DNA of 64,000 nt from Paguma larvata (lineage: Eukaryota > Chordata > Mammalia > Carnivora > Viverridae): the NCBI GenBank assembly GCA_030068075.1, contig CM057826.1, positions 67,677,312 through 67,741,311 of the forward strand, in the 5' to 3' direction. A program made the position numbers and the translations under genes. Shown here in pieces: positions 23,930 to 35,235 of this stretch (position 1 is its first letter; each line of letters opens with the position of its first letter). The notes under the pieces were generated by a model. It was given only the letters and a program-made list of their open reading frames with translations. It was not told the DNA's origin and made no database searches.

Positions 23930-24185
23930 AATAGCTAAGGCAGGTATCATTTAATATATGCAAGGTAGAATTCTAAACAGCTTACATATATTATTTTAAT
24001 CTTTACAAAACCCCTTTGAAGTAAATGTTCTTGTTACCCCACTGTACAGTTAAGCAGAGTAAAGCACACAGAGGTTTATTAGTAACTTGCTGAGGTCCCC
24101 AAGCCCATATTTGGTCTGGTCCCTGGCACTCAGACTGCTGAATTTGTGCTCCATAGCACCCTGCCATTCTGCCTCTTGAAAGCAC
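23930..24185 (+). mobile_element. MIR-family SINE (MIRb-like)
   Basis: Reads aattctaaacagcttacata, taatctttacaaaacccctt, agtaacttgctgaggtcccc and ccatagcaccctgccattct, in the order of the MIRb consensus. Confidence 0.8.
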
Positions 24186-24885
24186 TGACATTTCTAAATT
24201 ACACTAAAAAGAAATGTGTTCCTGACCCTTCTAGTAAACATACTGTCTTAATTTTGTAAGCAAATAAATGTTAAAGAGTATAAGTACTTTTGAACTATGT
24301 TGTTTACCTCATCTACCTTCTTTGAAAATAATACCTTATAAACCATATTTATTTTCTTACTGTAATATTTACTTTCACATTAACAAATTGTGGTATTTTT
24401 TTTGTCATGAAGTGGAACTTCTCATGGAAAGTGAATTTACTTCCTCTAGGTAAATATTTCCTTTCCAATATCAAGAAGTATAAGATGAGCTCCTTGAAAT
24501 TAATAGCAGTTTATAATTTTCAGTGGCCGTCACATTTTTTAAAAATTAATTACAGTTTTTGTCGCTTCGTTTGCTTACCTAAAAATGAATATTATAGCAT
24601 CTTCTGAATCATTTTGGCTTATCTAGTATAGAAGATAAGTCTACCAGGAGGAATTCAGCAGAACCCACTTCATTTTTCCTTTACATCTTCTTATCCTATT
24701 GTTATACTTTTAACTTTATGGATTTCCATATACAGTTTTTGTCCTTTTGAATCCTTTTACATTTTGTTATTACATGGTTCTTATCCTTTTTGGTAGCCAG
24801 ATTTTTCATAGACATTTGTCTTTGTAACTACAAATAATCTAGTCCTTGTGCTGAAAAATAATGTCCTACTTTATTGACATATTCT

Positions 24886-25104
24886 CTTTTTTTAAGTTTT
24901 TATTTATTTATTTTGAGAGAGACAGAGAGACAGAGAGAGAGAGAGAGTCTGAGCATGCTGGGGAGGGGCAGAGAGAGAGAGAGAGAGAGAGAGAATCCCA
25001 AGAAGGGATCCGAACATGGGTCTTGATCCTACAAACTGGCAGATCATGACTTGAGTCTGGAACAAGAGTTGGACACTCAACTGAGGCCACCCAGGTGCCA
25101 CTTG
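24886..25104 (-). mobile_element. CAN-type SINE with expanded (GA)n
   Basis: Antisense copy with two GA-rich runs (24915-24948 and 24971-24993) and head acccaggtgcca. It is flanked by the duplication ttgacatattct at 24874-24885 and 25105-25116. Open frames on both strands here are translations of the repeat. Confidence 0.9.
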
Positions 25105-25194
25105 TTGACATATTCTTAATAAAAGAGATGTATTTGGTCTTTCTATTTAGAATTCTAAGTGTATACAAGGACATAACTTGTTTTATCAGCACCA

Positions 25195-25420
25195 GTCCTT
25201 CACTTATTCATTCAACAAACCTGTCTTGAGCATCAAAGATGAGTAAAACATAAACCCTGCATGAGGTCAGAAATAGAAGTCAGGTCAGGATGATGACCTG
25301 TATACTTTGTACAGTGGTCACAACAGAGGAGAAGCAAAACCAGGGGTCAGGAGCAATAGTCACTCTGAGAAGAGACCAGCATTTGGGTATGAATTAAGGG
25401 TTTTAAACCAATGTGAATGA
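25195..25420. mobile_element. Ancient L2/MIR-like repeat
   Basis: The start cttattcattcaacaaacct followed by tgagcatcaaagatgagtaa is the common opening of ancient L2/MIR-derived repeats. Orientation and subfamily not decided. Confidence 0.45.
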
Positions 25421-25590
25421 ATGTACAAGGTATTTTCAGGGGTTGCAAACCTAAATGCCCATAAAAGCCCGACAAAGAGTATAGTAAAGTGGATCAGATG
25501 TATTTATTAAGGAATGGTAGGGATTGTTACAACTGAAGAGCACATGTCTGATCTAACAGCATTCATATTCAAATGTTTGTTTAAACCACA

Positions 25591-25803
25591 GACTCATGCT
25601 CAATTGGTTAAGCATCTAACTGTGGCTCAGGTCTTAATCTCACAGTTGGTAAATTCAAGCCCCATGTCGGACTCTGTGCTGACAACTCAGAGTCTGAAGC
25701 CTGCTTCAGATTCTGTGTCTCCCTCTTTCTCCCTCTACCCCTCTCCCACTTGAGCTCTGTCTCTCTCTCTCTTTCTCTGAAAAATAGACATATTAAAAAA
25801 AAG
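25591..25803 (+). mobile_element. Degraded SINEC_Fc-like SINE
   Basis: The first ten or so head bases are lost or mutated, but ggttaagcatctaac, ctgtgctgacaactcagag and gattctgtgtctccctctt are clear. It ends in an A-rich tail. Confidence 0.85.
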
Positions 25804-25804
25804 G

Positions 25805-27560
25805 CTCAATAACAAATATGGCCCTATTCTATTTAGATGACTACCCACAGCCCAATGGCCATTAAGACTTCTTTCTCTCCCAAATAATTCTGAATGCCTC
25901 TTTATAATTAATGTTTGATATTGGTTGTACTAGAGAGATTAAGAGAGATTTCCAAATTTAAAGATTTGGGCTCTATATTAATTTTTGCAGTAAACCTGCA
26001 TTTATTTTTCCTTGCAGGGATTTTTAGACATTGATTCTAATCAGTGTTTAAAGTTCGCTTTAAAAAGAATTAGATTGAATGTTTTGAAAGTTATATGGGA
26101 TAATTGAATAATGTAGAAGTATAAAATGACTTTTAAAAGCTTTCACGCAGTTAATAACTTTGCAATTATTTCTTAGTGGCTTCCATTTTTAAATATTGAT
26201 ATTATGAAAAATAATGCAATAGCTCATGGAATTCTCACTGTGTTTTACATAATTGTGAAATAAAAGTATCTTTTTCCCTCACTGGATACCAGACTTTGAT
26301 CATGCAAGGTTTTTAGTAATATGCCTAAAGTTATTAATATCTTCAAGTTATCTTTATATTATATATCAGAAAGCTCTTTCAGATGTAGCCGAAATCCTCA
26401 AATATGTGCTTGGCACATCTTAGTGTGGCTTACTATGAACTTTTATATATCTTGAGCCTTGATCAAATACTTTAAAAGATTTGTAGCTATTTCTTTCCTT
26501 GATCCTGTTTGGAAGCCATGTTTACAAAGAGTTCTTTAAATACCTGATGTTTAGTTGCTTTACCCAAATCATCTAGATCAGAGGTGAATCATCGTATAGG
26601 AGACATAAATAAAATTTACAATGGAATGGAAAAAGATAAACTGTCAGGTTAAATTTTCTTTGATCTTTTTTGTTGTATATTCATTTATGATTGGAGAAAA
26701 ACATTGACTTTGTCTCTTCAGCAGTACTAAGCATCTTTATATTCACTTGAAATTTTCCATGGTTTTCAGCATGTTTCAGTGATTTTTATTTTGTATGTAT
26801 TACATGTAACTACAAAAATCAGTAGACTGCAAATTTCTTAAAATTAGGCATTTTGCTTAAATAATTAGAAACAGTAAAAGAAAGGAATATCAATTGTTTT
26901 TACCCCCGTGATTGAAGAAAACTCTGAGCGATCCTTGGTATCCAGCTTTTACTATCTGCTGACGAATGCCGAAGTCCTAATCTAGTTTCTGGGAATATAT
27001 TTTTTACAATGTTCTTGGTGATAGAATAAGCAGTCTATTTTGTAAGTCACAACATCCTGTAATGGCTTCCACCAAATATTCACTTAGGTTAGAAACCTTA
27101 AATGATGAAAAGCTTGATGCTTATAGAGGGGATCCTAGTTTGGAGCTGATTTAGAAATTAGTTTCTAAATTCCAGTTCAATTTATAAGAGATAATATGGA
27201 AGGCAACATATGAGGTAACATTGAGGGCTATATGAAATAACCAAAATCTCTTTCCTAAAATTCTATGATTACTGTTAGATAGTTACACTGCTTGGGATAA
27301 AGATGAGGAAAGAAATAGAATTAGCCATGAAGATATCCCAAAGACATAGCAGATGGAATGTTGCATCTGGGCCAAAAAGCTATTGCAAAGAGTCTATACC
27401 AAGCTTTGTCTATATGATGAGTAAATTGTATCATATATATGTACCTTTAATGTATGCATTAAAAAATCATGGAAATATAAGGATAAAGTTTAAAATATTG
27501 ATCAGTTTCCAATTATCTTTTGTCATTGTATAAATATTTTCTTAAAAGATAAAAAGAGTA
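25805..27560. other. AT-rich intronic sequence, nothing recognised
   Basis: Only a small perfect inverted repeat (atttagaaa / tttctaaat with a 4-nt loop, 27149-27170) was noticed. Confidence 0.5.
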
Positions 27561-27668
27561 GGGACACCTAGCTTGCTCAGTCAGAAGAGCATCTGACCCT
27601 TGATCTTGGGGTTGGGAGTTTAAGCCTCACACTGGGTGTAGAGATTGCTAAAATAAATAAACTCAAAA
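27561..27668 (+). mobile_element. Short tRNA-derived carnivore SINE
   Basis: Reads gggacacctagcttgctcag to ctaaaataaataaactc, the short CAN-SINE form. The probable target duplication is aaaagagta / aaaagta. Confidence 0.8.
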
Positions 27669-27714
27669 GTAGATATAAAATGTTGAATTATTAGATTTAG
27701 ATTTTTTAATGTTG

Positions 27715-28485
27715 AACTAGTCGTCATTACATACCCACCAGAATTTCTAGATGTCTGATGACATCAACAGGTGAAGACAGGAGGCAACTACAGCTCTCAA
27801 AAGTGTTTGTGGGAATATAAAATGGTATTACAACTGTGGAAGATTTGTCAGTTTGTTCTAAAACTAATCATCTCCTAAACACATACTGCCAATACCCTAT
27901 GACCCAACAATTCCAATCCTACGTTTTTACCTATGAGAAATGAAAGCATATGTCTACAAAAAGATTGTACAGGAATGTTCCTCACAGTATTATTCGCAAT
28001 TGCCCCCAAACTGCAAACAGTTCACATGCCCTTCCAGAGAAAAATGGATAAAGAAACTTGGTATATTCATATAATGAGATACCTCTTGTCAATTTGTAAT
28101 TTACAATCAGGAAAAACTACTGAAATACGAAACAACATAGATGAATCTCAAACCTTTATAGTGTGTAAAAAAACAAAACAAAAAAAAGCCTGACACAAAA
28201 GAGTACATATTATATGATTCTAATTTTATGAAGGTTTAGAATAGTCAAAACTAAGCTGTGGTAAAATAAAATAACAAAACATCTACAACTGTAGTTGCCT
28301 TTGTGGGTGTATATGAGCACTGACTAAAAAAGGGGGCATATGGGAAGTTGGTGGGGTGCTACAAATAATCTTAATCTTGATAGCAGTTCAAGGTAGACAG
28401 ATGTGTGCTTTTGTCAAAACTGACTGCCTTTAAGATTTATGCATTTCACAGTAAGTAAATCTTACTTTAAGAAAAAAGAACATTG
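27715..28485 (+). mobile_element. Old L1 (L1M class), 3' part
   Basis: Sense-strand L1 ORF2 end and 3' UTR. Recognisable pieces are tatgacccaacaattccaat (27898), gagaaatgaaagcatatgtc (27935), the aaatggataaagaaac segment (28041) and gacacaaaagagtacatatt (28191). The 86-codon frame at 27933-28193 is a piece of this element. Confidence 0.85.
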
Positions 28486-28489
28486 AACT

Positions 28490-28740
28490 CTAGTTAATGA
28501 CGTATATGCTGAAATGGCTAGGAGTGAAATGTTTGCAGTTACTTTAAGATGCATCAAAAAATAAGATAAATTGATGATAAATACCTGGATAAATAGAGAA
28601 ATGGATGGATACGTCTGAGATAAAGCACATGTAGAAAACGTTAATTATAGAATTCAGTGGTGGATAATGGGTTTCACTGAACAATTCTTTCAACTTTTTG
28701 GTATGTTTGCAAATTTCCATATAAAAATGCTGGGGGGGGG
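28490..28740 (+). mobile_element. L1M 3'-end fragment, second copy
   Basis: The region resembles another L1M 3' end, ending ttgcaaatttccatataaaa followed by a G9 run. It abuts the L1 to its left. Subfamily not claimed. Confidence 0.5.
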
Positions 28741-29024
28741 CAATGATTGTTTACTCTAAAAATGTCTTACCTTTTTTGGAATTTATTCTAATTCAGGCTT
28801 TAGATATGGTTACATTCTTTAAAGTTTTCCTTTTTGTCCCTTTCACAAATTAAAATTTTTTCTTATCCAGTAACATCATCTTAATTGCACTTAGCTTGTT
28901 ACCTTTATCAATCATATTCCTTCGTGCCACATGTATAATGATGAGTTTAATAACATTTATTAGGCATTAGATTCATTTCCTGTTGGTACTATAACAAACT
29001 ACCACAAACTTGGTAGCTTAAAAA

Positions 29025-30450
29025 CAAAGATGCCAGAACACCAGGCCTCATAGTCAGGCTTTCCCTGTCACCCACAGAATGGCCTGGGCTGAGTCGTCTC
29101 CTGGCCTCAGCTGCAAGCATGAACAAAGATACGTGTTGACATTCCAGTGCGCTCTACTTCCCCTTCACCATGTCCCTCCACCTCAACGTTAGCCCGTTGG
29201 CAGAATGGCCTGATCAAGAAAAGCCAGCCATCCCACGTGCAATATTTTTGGTGGTTTCAGTGATATTTCCATAGAAGATGCAAAAATGGAAGAACTGAGA
29301 AACATGAATTTCAGTAGAAGTCTTCCCAAAATAGCACCCAATCATAGCAGATTTCTAAAAAGAAACCAAACTCAGGTTGTAACTCCTGAAACCAAACTCC
29401 CGAAAGAGAAGGCCCAGGTGGGGAGCGGGCCATCGCTGCCAGGACGCCCAGGCCAACGCCACGCCCACCAGGCAGGCTCCGACAGAAACCAGTGGCAGGA
29501 ATGGGAGGTGGAACCTGACCTCTGAGGACAGTTTTGCAAGCACCTGCCGACAGACCCACCCGGGAGTACAGAGGAACTTCCTTCACACAGCACAGACAAA
29601 CCCCCAGAAAGAAGCCCGGGAAACTCCTCTCTCGGAGAGGGTGGGGCAGGAGGGTTCTGAAGAACAGAGAACCACCTCGGGGGAAAATACCTGGAAAATA
29701 CCCCTGAAGCACATTCTGGAAAGACAGGAAATTTCCAACACCCAAAGATAGAGAACCTACTAGAATATTGGATTCTTCAGACCGTAGTGAAGAGGAAATG
29801 AAAGAGTTGCTGGGAAGCGTAATGGAATCTTCTAGAAAAAAAAAAGCATACTTGAATCAGAATTTCCTCAGCACCACAGCCAGTGTGCAAGAATGGGTAT
29901 ACTGTGCTGGTGAGATCAGATCCCAGCCTAACCGAGAGCCCTTTCCGCCGGAAGCCGTTCCGGGGCGTCAAGTCGGCCACCCTTGCAGGCGGCAGGCAGT
30001 TCCTGGTCAGTGGCTCTCTCGGCTCCAGAGCTCGCTCCCCACACACTCGCTCCGCCTGCCCAGAGTTTGTACCCTCGACCTCCCGGGGAGGGGCGAGCGA
30101 TCCCGGCGGCTGAGGCGCCTCTGAGAGGCGGATGCTCACACCTGCCTGAGGGCCGCAGGGTATTGCTACAGGGAGGATGGCCGCTCCCTCAGCTTCCTGA
30201 TCTGTGGGAGTTGAAGGGCCTAGTCAGACTTTTCTTCTGGCCTCAGTCTTCATACGTAACCCCGACCAATTACAGAGCAATAACCTCAATGCTAAAGGCT
30301 TCTGGAGCCACCTACGGCAGAAAGGCAAGTCATTTTACTTTTTTTGTAAAAGAGAAATTTGCCTCCTTTAATTTTAAAATTCACAAAAGGAAACATCTCT
30401 AAAAAGGCACAGTTAAACATTTCTATTCTTTCAAAAAGAAAAAAAAAAAC
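29025..30450 (+). pseudogene. C19orf44: Processed pseudogene (retrocopy) of C19orf44, 3'-incomplete
   Basis: This is an intronless, broken copy of the mRNA for C19orf44 (uncharacterised, DUF4614 family). The start ATG is at 29205 and codon 3 is a TGA stop. Frame 0 then gives RKASHPTCNIFGGFSD, ISIEDAKMEELRN and RSLPKIAPNHSRFLKRNQT, close to the N-terminus of human C19orf44 as I remember it. The match moves to a second frame near 29590 (NPQKEARETPLSER) and to a third near 29747 (KDREPTRILDSSDRSEEEM, then KELLGSVMESSRKK). There are therefore at least two frameshifts plus the early stop, and no functional protein. About 230 codons are recognisable. After about 29880 the similarity fades. An A-rich tail (30428-30449) ends the copy without an obvious AATAAA. 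It sits in the opposite orientation inside an old LTR. The 5' boundary (about 29025) is approximate. Confidence 0.85.
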
Positions 30451-30802
30451 GAATCAACAAACAGCCCACAAATATTTATTCTCTCATAATTGTGGAGGAC
30501 AAACATCCAAAACCAGTTTCACTAGGGGGAAGTCAAGGTGTCAGCCTCCTTCAGAAGGCTCTAGGGAAGAATCCATTCTTCTCTTTTCAGTTTCTGGTGG
30601 CCACCCACATTCCCTGCCTTTCGGCCAAATCCCTCCGGTCTCTGGCTGGGGTGGTTTTGCCTCTCCTCACCCTCTGTGTCAGTTCTCCATCTGCCTCTCT
30701 TACAAGTACACTAGGTATTGTTTGAAGGGCCTAATCCTGGAGAATCTCCCCCTCTTAACTTAAATCAAAACCTTAACTTAATCACATAAGGTTACATTTA
30801 TA

Positions 30803-30981
30803 GGGGCACCTGGGTGGCTGAGTCAGTTAAACAGGGGACTTCAGCTCAGGTCATGAGCTCACGGTTTTGTGGGTTCCGGCAAATGGGGCTCTCTGCTGTC
30901 AGCACAGATCCTGCTTCCGATCCTCTGTCCCCTTCTCTCTCTGCCCCTCTCCCACTCTCTCTCTCTCTCATAAATAAATAT
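30803..30981 (+). mobile_element. SINEC_Fc-type SINE (first of a head-to-tail pair)
   Basis: It starts ggggcacctgggtggct and has a diverged B box. Its body is slightly deleted compared with the full-length copies, and it ends in ctctctctcataaataaata. It lies immediately before a second SINE in the same orientation. The flank before it (aaggttacattta) is repeated, with changes, after the second copy at about 31232. Confidence 0.9.
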
Positions 30982-30984
30982 TTA

Positions 30985-31230
30985 GGGGCACCTCGGCGAG
31001 TCAGTCGGTTAAGTCTCTGACTTCGGCTCAGGTCATGATCTCGCGGTTAGTGGGTTCATACCCAGCGTCGGGCTCTGGGCTGACAGCTCTGAGCCTGAAG
31101 CCTGTTTTGGATCCTGTGACTCCCTCTCTCTCTGCCTTTTCCACGCTCTCGCTGTCTCTCTCTCCCTCTCTCTCTCTCTCTCAAAAATGAATAAACATTA
31201 AAAATAAATAAATAAATAAACATTTTTTTA
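30985..31230 (+). mobile_element. SINEC_Fc-type SINE (second of a head-to-tail pair)
   Basis: It starts ggggcacctcggcgagtcag and has the cggctcaggtcatgatctcg core, a CT-rich body and the tail aataaacattaaaaataaat followed by (AAAT)n. It probably inserted into the A-rich tail of the SINE just upstream. Confidence 0.9.
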
Positions 31231-31679
31231 AAAGGTAACATTTTTAGGTTCCGTGGAATAAGAATTGTTATCTTTGGGGGCCATTTTTCAGCCTACTACA
31301 GGTGTTTTTATACATGCCAAGTTCTGGGCTAGAGTCTAAATAATATTAACATTTAATTGCTGTTGCTTACTGTTTACCAGGTGCTGTCGTATGTGCTTTA
31401 CGTTAATTTTTTATTAAGAAAATTTTTGATTTAACATGAACTCTTTCTTGCATATGTCAACTGTTAAAGCCCCAGAGTGCTAGCTTTTTTCTGAGAAACG
31501 TATGTTAGGAAATTCTATTCTATTCCAAATAACCCTGTCTTATTTGTGTGGAGGATGTTAAAGTTGACAAGATTGTGAATTCCCCTTGGGAAGAGACTTG
31601 GCTTATCCATCTTCGTATCCATATAGTTAGGGGCATAGAAAGGTTTAGTAAATGTTTGTTGAATAACTAAAAGCGTCTT

Positions 31680-31795
31680 TGCAAACATTATGAAATGTAA
31701 CCTTTACAGAATCCTTGGAGGTAGATATTGTAATTTCCATTTTACAGAAAAGATTTAGAAAAGTTGAATTACATTCCCAACACTAGGACCGTGTA
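31680..31795 (+). mobile_element. MIR fragment
   Basis: The tract taacctttacagaatccttg, gaggtagatattgtaatttc and cattttacagaaaagattta fits the MIR core. Confidence 0.6.
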
Positions 31796-31799
31796 TATA

Positions 31800-33130
31800 C
31801 ACACACTCACATGACTTTGACAGTCTGAGCATCTGAAACATATTTCCATTATCTGTAACTGATTGATTTTGTACATGAAACATTAAAATTTAGTAAGATA
31901 CTGATATAGCTAAATTTCTGTTTTATTATTATACTGTGTATGCTGTGTATAATCATGTGTAACATAGTTTTAATTTTTAAATTTTTTGAATGGCCACTTT
32001 CTCATGGATTGAGTCCGTAGTGGTATTAAGAAACGAATGGACATTTTCTAAATGATGCAGAATATTTTGATACTGTTTTTGAAACCTTAGCCTTTAGCCA
32101 GAACTGCCTCAGGCACATCTAGTCTTTTTGTAGTTTCTTTTGAATACTAGATCTTTAAAAAATCATTGATATTATGAATCTTAAAAATAATCATACTTTC
32201 CTCTTTACTTTGGTTCCTTGAAAACTTATTTCAAAATCTTAACCAACTTGCAAAGGCTTTTCAGCACTGAATTATATGAATCCCTTCAGGATAAGTATAT
32301 CCCTGACTTATTATTTTACTATCTGTATTTCTTACCTTTCTTGCCTCAAGTATTTCCTTTATACTTTTTTATGCATTTCTAGTGGAAAGAGCTGGATATA
32401 AGTAAACAAAATAAATTCAAGTCCCTTGCTAATGATGAAATAATTGGATATATTTTTATGTATTGTTTATTACATATATATGTTATTTATACAAGAATCC
32501 CTGCATAGGTTATATGTAATATAATGTGTTATATATTCGTATTGTTACATATTGTATATATTGTTTTCTTCTTTTCCTCTTTATAATATTCTTTCCACAA
32601 TCTTAAATCAAGCCACTAGTTTGACTTATACATCCCTGAGTTTATATCACATTCACTGACTTGCTTATATTATTACCCTTTATATTTTTTATTCACCTTT
32701 TTAAAAGTATGATGTGTCATTGAATTGTCATTATTTTCCCCAAATCCCCAAATTTTGCTAAATGGCCTAAGTGTGTTGTGTATCTGATGACTATGTTTTT
32801 ATTTTTCAATAAAAGATCACAAAAAGGAATTTGTGCTCTAATTTTATTTGTTAATGCAATTCTGTCCTTACCAGGGCGGAACTCTTGGTACTCCCAGGAC
32901 CTGTAGAAGCACAAAACTGATCGACTGACTCCAAGCACATATACCTGACATCCCTTTCAAACACCTGACATTGCTCTCGCCTCTTTATTCAGCTAATTAC
33001 TTTTAAAAACTGTGAACTCTCTTCTCAACTCTCAATCTTGCTTTTTCCTCAGAATAGCAGAATGAATTCCTTTATTTAGTTGGGTCCTTGAGAGAAGTGT
33101 TTTGTTTTGTTTTTATGTAGAGCAGGAATG
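31800..33130. other. AT-rich intronic sequence, nothing recognised
   Basis: Includes a strongly AT-rich patch at 32450-32580. The minus frame at 32717-32938 has no supporting signals. Confidence 0.5.
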
Positions 33131-33139
33131 TTAATACTG

Positions 33140-33535
33140 TTACTCCATTTTGCTACATGGTTTGTTGCTTATGCAGACAGAACTGTAACTATAATCAACA
33201 GTAGAGCATTGAGAAGTATGCCAGAGTGTGCTGTTCATTTTGATATATCCTTTAGAATAACAGAAAGCTGAGTACCGGGTTTGGGAGTGTTGCTTGTTCT
33301 CGCTGTCAGACGTGATGTTGCCTGCAAGGTACCCACTGTCTGAAACAAACGGTGAAATGATCCTTCTTCCTTCTCCATGTTTTTGAAACTTTCTGCAAGG
33401 AGGAATTGGGCCATGCTTCCCTCCATGGTTTCTCTCAGTCTTACACACTGGTTTCATTAGCTCTCCATCATTCTCCCTAGGAGCAGAAGTGTGTTTTCCC
33501 TTCATAGGGAGTGGACTGATGACTAGTCCAAGCAA
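33140..33535 (-). other. 131-codon open frame, unidentified
   Basis: This is the longest uninterrupted frame in the window outside the retrocopy. It starts MLGLVISPLPMKGKHTSAP and ends SNKPCSKME. A second frame over the same DNA (33235-33426) reads SMAQFLLAESFKNMEKEEGS, which also looks protein-like. I recognise neither. There are no clear splice sites, and the two overlapping frames argue that at most one is real. It may be an unannotated repeat or an old pseudogene. Confidence 0.25.
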
Positions 33536-33679
33536 AGCAACCTGGATTCTAGTGATTATGATATTTCAGAGTCAAGACTGCTAAAATTTGTACTAAGTGC
33601 ACTAATAACAATTATATTTTTGCTCATTTAATGATAGTATTGGTAAAGGAAAATGTATTTGTTAAGAATTACATTTACA

Positions 33680-33870
33680 GGGGCGCCTGGGTGGCTTAGT
33701 TGGTTAAGCGTTCGACTTCAGGTCAGGTCATGATCTCGCGGTTTGTGAGTTCAAGCAAGCCCCACAAAGGGCTCTGTGCTCACAGCTTAGAGCCTGGAGC
33801 CTGCTTCAGATTCTGTGTGTCCCTCTCTTTCTGTCCCTCTCCTCCCTCAAATAAATAAATAAAAACATTA
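33680..33870 (+). mobile_element. SINEC_Fc SINE
   Basis: Starts ggggcgcctgggtggcttag and ends in (AAAT)n. The B box contains a 4-bp local duplication (caagcaagcc). Confidence 0.93.
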
Positions 33871-35235
33871 TTTTAAACGTAAGTATAAAAAAGGAGCTAT
33901 ATTCATAATGTCTACACACATGTATACGTGTATGTATATATTATATACTCTTTTGAATATAAATTAAATGGTTGATGATCAAGTCATTTCATTGATGGAT
34001 AAAGGTAAGAGAGAATCCTGTGGAAGTATATTTTATAGGCAAATGAACTTTATATTAGGAATCATTGAATTGGCCTGGTAGCCAGAAAAGCTAAGTAAGG
34101 TTCAATACCCCTTCCCTAGAATTTCTAAATTTCATCCTATTATATTTACTTAAATATTATTTAAGAAGAAAATTTGGAGGACTTTGTTTCTATATCCTTC
34201 AGATCAATAAAAATTAACTGAAACCACCCTTCATTTCTTCTGTTGGGATTTACAAAATATAAACTGCATTCTTTTCATAAGAGAATTATTCTTGTATGAT
34301 GCCCCTTATTGTCAGTTGTAGAAATACGTGGACTGCTTTTTTCTTCTTTCGAAAAAGAAATGTAATTGTTATTTCTTTTTTTTTTCAGTGAAAAAGTTCT
34401 CTCTCTGTGTAAATACAATGTACCAGAACAATTAAACATGACCCGATGCCTCCCTTTCCTATAGATGTTAAAGCAAAGATTATTTTACCTCCGACATGAA
34501 CATTAATATGTAATGCTATGGGAGAAAATAAGAATGCAACTGTGGCAGTTTCAGAGCTTTGGAATAGATTTCATGAATTCAGCAGTGATGATGATGCTTA
34601 AGCCTCCAAGGGTTCAGAGTTCAATCCAGCGAAGTATTAGTCAAGTCAGATGTGTGTTATGTCTCTGCCTTCATCAAGCCCTTGTGGGCTGTTTTCTTCT
34701 TTGTGAATGAATATACAGGTTCTTCTGTTCCCGCTGCTTTCCCTTTTCCAGCTCCCTAATCTAGAGCTCCTTCCTCTTCACTTCTCTTTTCAGAATTACA
34801 AGAAGCCTTCGCTATGCTTTTCTCCCAGTTGCAGAATTAATTATTGTTGTGTAATCACTATTGAAAATCACCTGTAAAAAGTCTTTTATTGGCTTTTGTA
34901 AAGGCCAGAAATTTTCCCAGCTTAAGAATTAATGACAACGTACAGGCTTCCTGAGTATGATACTTGAAGCGTAGGGAAAACATTTGGAATGGAGAACGTT
35001 GACCTCCTTTCTTTGTGTTTTATTACAGCTATCTAATTATAAGCTTTCAAAGAAATCAAATTAGGTGCCCTCTTCATTGCATTTTAAAATAAATAATCTG
35101 TTTTTTTCTTATCACTAAAACCATTTCTCAAGCAAAATTTTGAATGATACATTTGGATGTTTTGAATTACTGTTAGCCAGAGAGAAACCATTCTTTTGAC
35201 TTTTATAAATTGTCTTTACCTACTGTGTTTTATAG

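Larger units (their letters stand above)
28963..31300 (-). mobile_element. Ancient MaLR-like solo LTR, split by later insertions
   Basis: Read on the minus strand, the element begins tgtagtaggctgaaaaatgg at 31300. It continues through 31231-31300, resumes left of the two SINEs (30455-30802) with a typical gaggctgacaccttgac segment and an aataaat poly(A) region, and resumes again left of the retrocopy (28963-29024) with the end taagctaccaagtttgtgg...caacagg. These parts are collinear once the C19orf44 retrocopy (29025-30450) and the tandem SINEs (30803-31230) are removed. The layout is that of an ERVL-MaLR type LTR. I do not assign a subfamily. Confidence 0.75.

Noticed and set aside
24861..25192. 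Three overlapping frames rich in Arg/Glu or Leu/Ser
   Set aside because: They are translations of GA/CT runs inside a SINE.
29311..29745. 144-codon minus-strand frame
   Set aside because: It is antisense to the C19orf44 retrocopy, where GC-rich coding-derived sequence easily leaves an open opposite strand.
29777..30402. Frames of 118-139 codons on both strands at 29.8-30.4 kb
   Set aside because: They arise from the GC-rich retrocopy. The recognisable C19orf44 frame is broken, so they are not read as genes.
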